DNA of 6,177 nucleotides, taken from contig SYNW01000046.1 of the NCBI GenBank assembly GCA_005805045.1, positions 1 through 6,177 on the forward strand. The letters are read 5' to 3'. The stretch comes from Actinomycetota bacterium. GTDB taxonomy: Bacteria > Actinomycetota > Acidimicrobiia > Acidimicrobiales > Ilumatobacteraceae. The position numbers and the translations under genes are program-made. Under the pieces are notes generated by a model. That model was not told the origin of the DNA and made no database searches. It saw only the letters and a program-made list of their open reading frames with translations. The number at the start of each line of letters is the position of its first letter. Within the stretch, counting starts at the first letter, position 1. Below, piece by piece: positions 1-6,100 of this stretch.

Positions 1-384
1 GATTGCGTTGTCAGGCGTGCCCGGAGCGCGAGAAAAAATGCGGTTCTCCCAAGCCGAGTAGGCACGACTAAGTGGGTCGCGAGTGGCATAAACGCGCAGC
101 CAATCTGGCGAATTCAGGATTTCGTCGATTTGTTTGGCGTTCATGTCAATGAGTTTGGTCAGACCACTGACGCCGAGTTCATGGATCGTTTGCGAGCGTG
201 CCATGTGCGGGCTGATCAAACGATCGAGGCGCGATTGGTCGTAACTACCGCTGGCTTTGGCGAGCAACATCTTGATGCTGCTACAGGCAACTTTTGTCGT
301 CGGGCAATACATGATTTTCAATTTTGGCGCGACGAGCAGAAAGCCCGCATACGGCTTCAAAGGAAAGTCTCTTTCGCTCACCAT
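1..384 (-). CDS. PAPS-dependent sulfotransferase, family 2 type (C-terminal part beyond window)
   Basis: This gene is partial: 128 N-terminal residues are visible, and the reading frame stays open to the left edge. I translated it by hand from the ATG at 384-382. Two motifs identify it. Residues 26-38, YCPTTKVACSSIK, form the loop that binds the 5'-phosphosulfate of PAPS, with K31 and the Ser pair in the usual places. Residues 101-112, TRDPLSRAYSAW, match the RDPxxRxxSxY-like segment that binds the 3'-phosphate. Spacing and style are those of the carbohydrate sulfotransferase (Sulfotransfer_2-like) group, which moves sulfate from PAPS to a hydroxyl or amino group of a glycan or lipid. The acceptor cannot be told from this fragment. 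The start lies 16 bases after the cysC stop, so it is very probably the last visible gene of the cysDNC operon and uses the PAPS made there. No strong Shine-Dalgarno sequence precedes the ATG, and the frame is open further upstream, so the start is likely but not certain. Confidence 0.85.
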   Translation of the reverse strand, partial: MVSERDFPLKPYAGFLLVAPKLKIMYCPTTKVACSSIKMLLAKASGSYDQSRLDRLISPHMARSQTIHELGVSGLTKLIDMNAKQIDEILNSPDWLRVYATRDPLSRAYSAWENRIFSRAPGTPDNAI

Positions 385-400
385 GTTGATGCTTTTGATT

Positions 401-997
401 TCATTTGCCGGCTTTCGTCAACAACTTTGTCATGATCGTGGCGACCGATTGTTCGAGCGACTCGCCGTTTGCGCCGACTGTTACTTCGGGCGACTTTGGC
501 GGTTCGTAAACGCTGTCGACACCGCTGAGACCGGTCATTTCGCCGCTGCGGACTTTGCTGTACAGGCCCTTTGTGTCGCGCCGTTCGCACTCTTCAATGG
601 ATGTGGCAACGTGCACTTCGATAAAAGGCAACTGGTTGTCGTCGTGAATTTTTCTGGCGTGATCGCGCGATGCGATGAACGGCGAAATGATCGGCACGAT
701 GGCGACGATGCCACTATCGGCGAAAAGACATGCAACCTCGGCGACACGACGAATGTTTTCAGCACGATCGGTGTCGCTAAAGCCAAGCCCAGCATTGAGG
801 CCGTGGCGCAGGTTGTCGGCGTCAAGAACGTAGGCGAGTCGACTCGTATTCAGTAGTTCGCGGGCAAGTTCGTTGGCGATGGTTGATTTTCCTGAACCAG
901 ACAGACCTGTCAGCCAGACTGTTGCGCCGGAAAGACCGTGCTTGTTCCAGCGCTGAGTGCGACTGATTAGTGGTTCATGCCAGACAGGTTTAGTCAT
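401..997 (-). CDS. cysC: Adenylyl-sulfate (APS) kinase CysC
   Basis: The product is a cytosolic kinase that phosphorylates the 3'-hydroxyl of APS with ATP to give PAPS, the universal sulfate donor. At 198 residues it is the normal size for a stand-alone CysC. The P-loop GLSGSGKST is at 31-39, followed by the DADNLRHGLN segment at 59-68 (family DGDNxRxGLN) and the FSDTDRAENIRR stretch at 73-84 that contacts APS. The SPF motif at 105-107 carries the serine that is phosphorylated in some family members. RDTKGLY at 140-146 and the GVDSVYEPP segment at 159-167 form the lid and the C-terminal signature. All key residues are present, so an active enzyme is expected. It starts 42 bases after the cysN stop with only a weak purine-rich stretch (GAGAA) upstream of its ATG. 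It is separate from CysN rather than fused to it, unlike the CysNC proteins of mycobacteria. Confidence 0.97.
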   Translation of the reverse strand: MTKPVWHEPLISRTQRWNKHGLSGATVWLTGLSGSGKSTIANELARELLNTSRLAYVLDADNLRHGLNAGLGFSDTDRAENIRRVAEVACLFADSGIVAIVPIISPFIASRDHARKIHDDNQLPFIEVHVATSIEECERRDTKGLYSKVRSGEMTGLSGVDSVYEPPKSPEVTVGANGESLEQSVATIMTKLLTKAGK

Positions 998-1039
998 TGT
1001 CTATTCTCATGTGTGGCTATAAGTTTAGGCGCAGGAAGT

Positions 1040-2296
1040 TTATGAGCGGGGCGAAAGCAACATGCCTGCTGCTGCAGTTTGACCCGATGATTCGTCGATC
1101 AAAATAAACGAACCAGTAGTGCGATTCTGGTGATAATCGTCAAAGAATAATGGGCTGGTGGTATGCAGTGTGACGCGACCGATTTCGTTGAATTTCAATT
1201 CGTTGATGCCTGTTTCACGATGCAGGTTTGAAATATCTAATCGATAAAGGATATTAGAAATTTTGCCGCGGGCAAGTTTCGTGGTGTGTTTGAGCGAATA
1301 AATCTTGTCGAGTTGCAACGGCGCGGCGTCATCCATCCAGCACAGCATCGCTTCAAGTTCTTGCGAGGATCTTGGCCTGTTGTGGGGGCGACAAATCATG
1401 TCGCCGCGAGTGATTGACAAATCGTCGGCGAGCAAAATAGTCACGGCTTGGCCTGGTTCGGCTTGGGTCATCGGGCCGTCGGGTGAGTCGATACCCGTGA
1501 TTGTGCTGGTCAGACCCGATGGCAGAACCTTGATATCGTCGCCGACGCGCAATACACCACCAGCAACGCGTCCTGCGTATCCGCGATAGTCGGGGTTGTC
1601 GGCTCGTTGGGGACGAATGACAAACTGCACAGGAAATCGTGTGTCAATTCGGTTTTCGTCGCTGGCTGTGTAGACATTTTCGAGGTGGTGCAACAGCGTC
1701 GAGCCTTCGAACCACGGCATGTTGGCCGAACGACTGACGACGTTGTCGCCAGCGAGCGCGCTGATTGGCAAGAAAGTTACATCACGCAAGTCGAGGCGCG
1801 AGGCAAAAGTTTCGAACTCTTGACGAATTTTGTTAAATGCTTCAGCGTCATAGTCGACAAGATCCATTTTGTTGACGCAGATCACCAAATGGGGCACGCC
1901 CAGCAGTGAGACGAGCAAACTATGGCGTCGAGTCTGTTCGACGACGCCTGTGCGGGCATCAACCAGCACGATCGCCAGATCCGCATTCGAAGCGCCAGTG
2001 ATCATGTTGCGCGTGTATTGAATATGGCCAGGGCAGTCGGCGATTATGAAACTGCGTTTTGGAGTAGCAAAGTATCGATAGGCGACATCGATTGTGATGC
2101 CTTGTTCGCGTTCTGCTCGAAGGCCATCGGTGAGTAGCGACAAGTCGACATAGTCATCACCACGGCGCTTGCTGACCTGTTCGATATGTTCAAGTTGGTC
2201 TTCGAAGATGCTCTTTGAGTCGTAGAGTAGGCGACCGATCAAAGTTGATTTTCCGTCATCAACTGAGCCGACGGTGGCGAAGTGCAGGCGTTGCAT
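1040..2296 (-). CDS. cysN: Sulfate adenylyltransferase subunit 1, GTPase CysN
   Basis: CysN is the regulatory GTPase of ATP sulfurylase: its GTP hydrolysis drives CysD to form APS and pyrophosphate from ATP and sulfate. The 418-residue protein has an EF-Tu-like GTPase domain followed by beta-barrel domains. G1 is GSVDDGKST at 10-18, with the G2 threonine in EREQGITID at 62-70. G3 is DCPGH at 87-91 and G4 is NKMD at 142-145. The family stretch YTRNMITGAS (94-103) and the QTRRHS motif (121-126) are also present. It is shorter than the E. coli protein (about 475 residues), mainly because the N-terminal extension before the P-loop is missing, and there is no fused APS kinase domain. Its ATG overlaps the cysD TGA by one base (TGATG), which indicates translational coupling and fits the 1:1 heterodimer. 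Confidence 0.96.
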   Translation of the reverse strand: MQRLHFATVGSVDDGKSTLIGRLLYDSKSIFEDQLEHIEQVSKRRGDDYVDLSLLTDGLRAEREQGITIDVAYRYFATPKRSFIIADCPGHIQYTRNMITGASNADLAIVLVDARTGVVEQTRRHSLLVSLLGVPHLVICVNKMDLVDYDAEAFNKIRQEFETFASRLDLRDVTFLPISALAGDNVVSRSANMPWFEGSTLLHHLENVYTASDENRIDTRFPVQFVIRPQRADNPDYRGYAGRVAGGVLRVGDDIKVLPSGLTSTITGIDSPDGPMTQAEPGQAVTILLADDLSITRGDMICRPHNRPRSSQELEAMLCWMDDAAPLQLDKIYSLKHTTKLARGKISNILYRLDISNLHRETGINELKFNEIGRVTLHTTSPLFFDDYHQNRTTGSFILIDESSGQTAAAGMLLSPRS

Positions 2297-3243
2297 CAGA
2301 AGTAACCCAACTTCTTGCGATCTTCCATGCCGGCATCTGAAATTCGATCGTCGGCACGGGTGGCGCCACGCTCGGTGATGCGAGCAACCGAAGTTTCAGC
2401 GATGACTTGCTCAATCGTTGTGGCTGAAGATTCAATGGCTGCAGTGCAAGTGGCGTCGCCAACAGTGCGAAAGCGCACGAGTTCTTCGCTCACAGTTTCG
2501 TCACTTTCTGGTTTTAGGAATGGTGAAACTGCCATCCACATGTTGTCGCGGCGAAACACTTGGCGACGATGTGCGTAGTAAATGCTCGGAAGGTCGATGT
2601 TGTAGTCGCTGATGAACCTCCAGATATCTAGTTCGGTCCAGTTTGAGATTGGAAAAATGCGAAAATGTTCGCCTGGTTTGTGGCGACCGTTATATATTCC
2701 CCACAGTTCAGGCCTTTGAGTTTTGGGGTCCCACTGACCGAAAGCATCGCGGTGCGAGTAGACGCGCTCTTTGGCACGTGCGCGTTCTTCGTCGCGCCGA
2801 GCACCACCGAACACGGCGTCAAATTTATGTTCTTTGATCGAGTCGAGCAGCGTCACGGTTTGCAACGGGTTGCGACTTGCGCGTGGACCTGTTGCGTCCT
2901 GCACGCGTCCCGAGTCGATAGAAGCTTGCACCGAGCCAACGATGAGTTTCACGTCGAGGTCGCGCACTGCGCGGTCACGAAATTCGATGACCTCGGCAAA
3001 GTTGTGGCCCGTGTCGATGTGCATCACCGGAAACGGCACACGAGCGGGGCTGAATGCGCGCACGGCGAGGTGCAACATCACGACTGAATCTTTGCCACCC
3101 GAGAACAACATCACCGGGCGTTCGAACTCTGCAGCGACTTCGCGGATGATCGTTACCGACTCGTCAATCAGGCTGCGCAATGCTGATTTCACTCTATTAA
3201 GACTAGGGCTTTGACGACAGCCGAAATAGTCACGAAAGTGCAT
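2296..3243 (-). CDS. cysD: Sulfate adenylyltransferase subunit 2 CysD
   Basis: CysD is the catalytic subunit of ATP sulfurylase, a PP-loop enzyme of the adenine nucleotide alpha hydrolase fold that adenylates sulfate. The conserved IIREVAAEFERPVMLFSGGKDS region contains the PP-loop SGGKDS. It is followed by HIDTGHNF, the GGARRDEERARAKE segment and WTELDIWRFI, all typical of CysD. The start is uncertain. Candidates are TTG at 3252, ATG at 3243 (used here, 315 residues) and GTG at 3192 (298 residues). None has a clear Shine-Dalgarno sequence. E. coli CysD has the first residue of SGGKDS at about residue 35. The GTG start would put it at 31 and the ATG start at 48, so the shorter form fits the family better, while ATG is the stronger codon. 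It is the first gene of the cysD-cysN-cysC-sulfotransferase operon and is divergent from the phosphatase gene at 3320. Confidence 0.95.
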   Translation of the reverse strand: MHFRDYFGCRQSPSLNRVKSALRSLIDESVTIIREVAAEFERPVMLFSGGKDSVVMLHLAVRAFSPARVPFPVMHIDTGHNFAEVIEFRDRAVRDLDVKLIVGSVQASIDSGRVQDATGPRASRNPLQTVTLLDSIKEHKFDAVFGGARRDEERARAKERVYSHRDAFGQWDPKTQRPELWGIYNGRHKPGEHFRIFPISNWTELDIWRFISDYNIDLPSIYYAHRRQVFRRDNMWMAVSPFLKPESDETVSEELVRFRTVGDATCTAAIESSATTIEQVIAETSVARITERGATRADDRISDAGMEDRKKLGYF

Positions 3244-3319
3244 CAGGCACAACGTCGATGCCTGTTAAAAACAACTCGGCAAACGGTTCGGGCAATTAGT
3301 GTGATGTGAGAGGAATTTC
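3244..3319. promoter_or_regulatory. Divergent intergenic region between cysD operon and phosphatase gene
   Basis: Transcription must begin here, or just inside the ends of the flanking genes, in both directions, because the genes on either side are divergent. The region has an A/T-rich core around 3264-3272 (GTTAAAAAC) that could serve as a -10-like element for either strand. I see no matching -35 box of good quality and no clear operator palindrome. If cysD really starts at the GTG at 3192, the regulatory region extends about 50 bases further left. The call rests on gene orientation, not on recognised promoter boxes. Confidence 0.4.
3308..3314 (+). promoter_or_regulatory. Ribosome binding site of the phosphatase gene
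   Basis: GAGAGGA lies 5 bases before the GTG at 3320. It is the best Shine-Dalgarno sequence in the window and is what supports the non-ATG start of that gene. Confidence 0.7.
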
Positions 3320-4084
3320 GTGTCGCGACTAACAAGAGCAAGTTCAAATCAAGAAATCTTGGCTGTGCTCAACGAGACGGCCGACGCGGTTGGCGTTGTG
3401 TTGCGGGCGAACAGCGACTGGTCGCTATCTGGCCTGCGTGACACGCAATATTCAGTTGATTTGCGGGCCGATGGCGCGGCGCTCGAAGTGTTGAAGAGCG
3501 CTGGTGTTGCGGTTCTGTCGGAAGAGAGTGAAATCACCGGCGTGTTCGGCGATGATGATCTTTGCGTCGTGGTCGATCCTCTTGATGGGTCGACAAATGC
3601 CAGCCGTGGCGTGCCATGGTTCGCAACTGCTTTGTGTGCAATCGACAAAAATGGCATGCGCGCGGGGCTCGTCGTAAACCAGGCGAACGGACATGACCAT
3701 TATTGGGCGACTGCTGGCGGCGGTGCGTTTCATAATGGTGTTGCGATGCGCCCAAGTAAATGCGTTGAGTTGCGCGAGGCGATCGTTGGTATTTCGGGCA
3801 TTCCAAAACAGCGACCAAAGTGGGGTCAATTTCGTGCGCTTGGCGCGGCGGCACTCGACATCTGTTTGGTTGCTGACGGCGTGCTGGATGCGTGGATTGA
3901 TTTCAACCAGCATGGCGTTTGGGACTACCTGGCGAGTGCTCTGATCTGTCAAGAAGCCGGCGCGCACATCGTCGAACATCAAGATCGAAATCTGGTCGTG
4001 CACGAACATGGCCAGCGTCGCACACCAATCATCGCTGCGACGCCCGAACTGCTCGTTAGCGTTCGCCAAGTTCGCGCCCAATAA
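3320..4084 (+). CDS. Inositol monophosphatase family phosphatase (possible PAP phosphatase)
   Basis: This is a 254-residue member of the Mg2+-dependent, lithium-sensitive phosphatase superfamily that includes inositol monophosphatase, fructose-1,6-bisphosphatase and CysQ. The metal site is complete: E68/E69 in LSEES, DPLDGSTN at 86-93 (ligands D86 and D89), and D202 in the VWDY motif at 200-203. The ALDICLVADGVLDAWID stretch (178-194) matches the substrate-side signature of inositol monophosphatases. The GTG start is supported by GAGAGGA five bases upstream. The gene is divergent from cysD. Because sulfotransferases release PAP, which inhibits them, a PAP-hydrolysing (CysQ-like) role is an attractive inference from position. 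The motifs alone fit inositol phosphate, histidinol phosphate or another small phosphate ester equally well. The family assignment is firm and the substrate is open. Confidence 0.92.
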   Translation: MSRLTRASSNQEILAVLNETADAVGVVLRANSDWSLSGLRDTQYSVDLRADGAALEVLKSAGVAVLSEESEITGVFGDDDLCVVVDPLDGSTNASRGVPWFATALCAIDKNGMRAGLVVNQANGHDHYWATAGGGAFHNGVAMRPSKCVELREAIVGISGIPKQRPKWGQFRALGAAALDICLVADGVLDAWIDFNQHGVWDYLASALICQEAGAHIVEHQDRNLVVHEHGQRRTPIIAATPELLVSVRQVRAQ

Positions 4085-4085
4085 A

Positions 4086-4106
4086 ACTAGCCACCATCTG
4101 GCTAGT
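4086..4106. repeat. Perfect 8-bp inverted repeat between phosphatase gene and nhaA
   Basis: ACTAGCCA, a 5-base loop CCATC, and TGGCTAGT form a perfect hairpin that begins one base after the phosphatase stop codon and ends 11 bases before the nhaA ATG. No run of T follows, so it is not a classical intrinsic terminator. It could be a weak or U-less terminator, an mRNA-stabilising 3' structure, an operator, or a structure near the nhaA initiation region. The sequence shows only the symmetry. Confidence 0.5.
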
Positions 4107-4117
4107 AATCTGTTGAG

Positions 4118-5212
4118 ATGACGCGCAAGGCGTATAACCCTGTTGGGTTTCTCGAGCGGTTCGTCGCGCTTGAGGTGCGCGCCGCTGGTCTAATTTTTGG
4201 GGCTGCCGTGCTCGGCGTGCTGTCGGCGACTTTCGATGATTTTTATGTGCACAACAGCTTTACCGAGTTGGTCAGCAAGATTGCGATCGGTGGCTTCTTT
4301 TTGTTGATCGGTCTCGAACTGCGTCGCGAATTTGCAAGCGGCACTCTCTCCGGCTCGACTTTGAAAGTCGCGCTCTTGGCAACGGTGGGTGGTATGGCGG
4401 TGCCGGCCTTGATTTTTGTTTCGTTTGCGCCCGAGGCGGCGCGCGACGGTTGGGTTGCAGTCGTCGCCACGGATATCGCATTGGCATCTGCAGTCGCGGC
4501 ACTCGGTGGTTTTCGCCGTGAGTTGCGCGTGTTGTTGCTGACCGTGGCCGTGCTTGACGATCTTGGCGGAGTATTGGCGCTGGTGACAACTGGTCAGAAT
4601 CCAAAACTTTTATTCATTGCGGCAGTTGTCATCGTCGTCACATTGTTTGCTTGGTCGATTCGTAAATTTAATTTTGGTGTGTTGTACACGCTGATTACGA
4701 CCGCTCTTGTGGTGTGGTTGATGTTAAAAGCGGGCATGCACCCGTCACTTGGGGCTTTTGCGGTTGGTTTTGTCGTACCGCATTTCGATCCTGATAATCC
4801 GTCGGTGGCCGAGCGAACTGAAGAAGCGATTCATCCTTATGTCTCGGCAATTTTCTTGCCGGCGTTCGTTTTTTTGCACACGCTGATACCTTTGCGAATA
4901 CCTGAGGGCGCACCTGCGAATTTAATAGTTGTCACGATGGTCGCAATCGTGATCGGAAAAACAATCGGCATCGGTGGGGTGCTTGCAGTGATGCGAAAAA
5001 CTTCAAATATTTCTGTTTCTGAAGCGCTGGCGGTTGGTTTGGCCGCGGCTGCCGCACTGACAGTTGCGTTGATTGGTGTCGATGCGACACTTGCTGACTC
5101 AATTTATGAACAAGTTGTTGGGCTCGGTGTGCTTGGTGCGACTGCAACTGCTGTTGTCCTTGGCATCGTGGCAGGACGCCTCGCAAAAGCCGAGCGCCGA
5201 GACCTAATCTGA
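4118..5212 (+). CDS. nhaA: NhaA-type Na+/H+ antiporter, divergent
   Basis: This is an inner-membrane antiporter that would exchange cytoplasmic Na+ (or Li+) for external protons, for pH and salt homeostasis. The 364-residue protein is almost entirely hydrophobic helices separated by short loops, compared with 388 residues in E. coli NhaA. Conserved landmarks are GLELRRE at 65-71, ATDIA at 117-121 (D119 corresponds to E. coli D133), and VLDDLGG at 145-151, where D147/D148 are the ion-binding pair equivalent to D163/D164. Others are the helix VIII-like KAGMHPSLGAFAVGF at 205-219, HPYV at 240-243, and IGKTIGI at 280-286, where K282 corresponds to E. coli K300. It departs from the family in two places: the usual FANAG stretch after LPxFxF is replaced by LHTLIP, and the GIGFTMS segment of helix XI reads AAAALTVALIG. 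Antiport is likely, but the altered helices leave ion choice and pH response open. The ATG lacks a well-spaced Shine-Dalgarno sequence. Confidence 0.92.
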   Translation: MTRKAYNPVGFLERFVALEVRAAGLIFGAAVLGVLSATFDDFYVHNSFTELVSKIAIGGFFLLIGLELRREFASGTLSGSTLKVALLATVGGMAVPALIFVSFAPEAARDGWVAVVATDIALASAVAALGGFRRELRVLLLTVAVLDDLGGVLALVTTGQNPKLLFIAAVVIVVTLFAWSIRKFNFGVLYTLITTALVVWLMLKAGMHPSLGAFAVGFVVPHFDPDNPSVAERTEEAIHPYVSAIFLPAFVFLHTLIPLRIPEGAPANLIVVTMVAIVIGKTIGIGGVLAVMRKTSNISVSEALAVGLAAAAALTVALIGVDATLADSIYEQVVGLGVLGATATAVVLGIVAGRLAKAERRDLI

Positions 5213-5218
5213 GCACAG

Positions 5219-5917
5219 ATGAAAATTTTGGTGGTTGTGGCGCATCCGGACGATGTCGATTTTGGTGCAGGCGGCACGATTGCAAATTGGATCGCAGAGG
5301 GCAATGAGGTCGTTTATTGTCTCGTGACCGACGGTGAGGCAGGTGGTTCTGACAACACGGTCACGCGCGAACAGGTTGCGCAGATGCGTCGACTCGAGCA
5401 GACCGATGCAGCCAAGATGCTCGGAGTCACCGAATTGCACTGGCTCGGGTTTCCAGACGGCGCGCTTGTCGCCGATCTCGATTTGCGCCGCGAAATCAGC
5501 GCTGTCATACGCATAGTCAAACCAGATCGTGTATTGACTCAGTCTGCTGAGCGAAACTACTCGCGAATTTATGCAAGCCACCCTGACCATCTGGCAACTG
5601 GAGAAGCAACGATGTGCGCTATTTATCCTGATGCGCGCAACGAGTTCGCTTTTCCTGAATTGCTTGGTGAGCGCGGTCTGGCACCGCATGCCGTGCCTGA
5701 AACTTGGATTATGGCCGGCCCAAATCCAAAACACTTTGTCGATACGACAGACGTCTTGGATAGAAAGATTGCAGCCCTGCTGTGTCATCACAGTCAGCAC
5801 ACCGACCCTGCGGGCTTGCCGGCGCGGATGCGTGGTTGGGGTGAGATGATCGCTCAGGCGGGCGGGTTGCCAACGGGCCGAACTGCTGAAGCATTTTTAG
5901 TTGTCGATACAAAGTAA
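5219..5917 (+). CDS. PIG-L/LmbE family zinc-dependent deacetylase
   Basis: This is a 232-residue zinc hydrolase of the family that removes acetyl groups from N-acetylglucosamine-type substrates, including MshB, Mca, BshB and eukaryotic PIG-L. The N-terminal strand leads into AHPDD at 8-12, where H9 and D12 are the first zinc ligands and D11 the general base. The second motif SHPDH at 120-124 supplies H124 as the third ligand, with H121 next to the active site. TDGEAGG at 37-43 and FPDG at 78-81 are typical inner motifs. It lacks the length of mycothiol enzymes MshB and Mca (about 290-300 residues), so it belongs with the shorter generic or BshB-like members, and the substrate is unknown. No signal peptide is seen, so it is cytosolic. 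It begins 6 bases after the nhaA stop and is probably co-transcribed with it. A role in modifying an amino sugar is possible but unproven. Confidence 0.92.
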   Translation: MKILVVVAHPDDVDFGAGGTIANWIAEGNEVVYCLVTDGEAGGSDNTVTREQVAQMRRLEQTDAAKMLGVTELHWLGFPDGALVADLDLRREISAVIRIVKPDRVLTQSAERNYSRIYASHPDHLATGEATMCAIYPDARNEFAFPELLGERGLAPHAVPETWIMAGPNPKHFVDTTDVLDRKIAALLCHHSQHTDPAGLPARMRGWGEMIAQAGGLPTGRTAEAFLVVDTK

Positions 5918-5979
5918 AGAAAACCCAATACACTAAGAGTTTCATTCGCTGAGAGGCTCGCAAGAAATTTTCAGAGTTT

Positions 5980-6056
5980 GGGCGTTTAGCTCAGTTGGCT
6001 AGAGCATCTCTCTTACAAGGAGAGGGTCGGGGGTTCAAGTCCCTCAACGCCCACCA
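5980..6056 (+). tRNA. tRNA-Val (anticodon TAC)
   Basis: All parts of the cloverleaf can be drawn. The acceptor stem is GGGCGTT (5980-5986) with AACGCCC (6046-6052), seven pairs. The D stem is GCTC/GAGC. The anticodon stem is TCTCT/GGAGA with one G-U pair, around the loop CTTACAA (6012-6018), giving anticodon TAC at 6014-6016. The T stem is GGGGG/CCCTC with the loop TTCAAGT. The discriminator A and an encoded CCA complete the 3' end. The anticodon reads GTA and, by wobble, other valine codons. It is transcribed rightwards, in the gap between the deacetylase and the dehydrogenase. I could not assign promoter boxes in the 62 bases upstream (5918-5979). Confidence 0.98.
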
Positions 6057-6061
6057 GGGCG
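6048..6061 (+). repeat. Short hairpin over the tRNA 3' end and trailer
   Basis: CGCCC (6048-6052), a loop ACCA, and GGGCG (6057-6061) can pair. The trailer GGGCG copies the first five bases of the tRNA, so in the precursor it could compete with the true 5' acceptor strand. No T-run follows, so it is a poor terminator candidate. The pairing may be chance. Confidence 0.3.
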
Positions 6062-6100
6062 GTGTCAGTAAGTTTCATGCTCGTGTAGGGTTTTGAGGTC

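Noticed and set aside
257..856. A 199-codon plus-strand open frame over cysC and the sulfotransferase.
   Set aside because: It is antisense to two genes with clear catalytic motifs, and its product is low in recognisable features and rich in Cys and Arg, as is usual for shadow frames.
2665..3087. Long plus-strand open frames opposite cysD, the longest about 147 codons (2771-3214).
   Set aside because: They overlap the PP-loop region of cysD and have no motif of their own.
3452..4081. A 209-codon open frame antisense to the phosphatase gene.
   Set aside because: It lies wholly opposite a gene with clear motifs, and its translation shows no recognisable domain. It follows from codon bias in the real gene.
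5204..5800. A 198-codon minus-strand open frame opposite the deacetylase gene.
   Set aside because: The plus-strand frame has the full zinc-binding motif set. The antisense product shows no family signature.
5918..5979. Possible tRNA promoter in the gap before tRNA-Val.
   Set aside because: There are A/T-rich pieces, but no pair of -35 and -10 boxes with acceptable spacing that I would defend. The tRNA could also be read through from the deacetylase gene.
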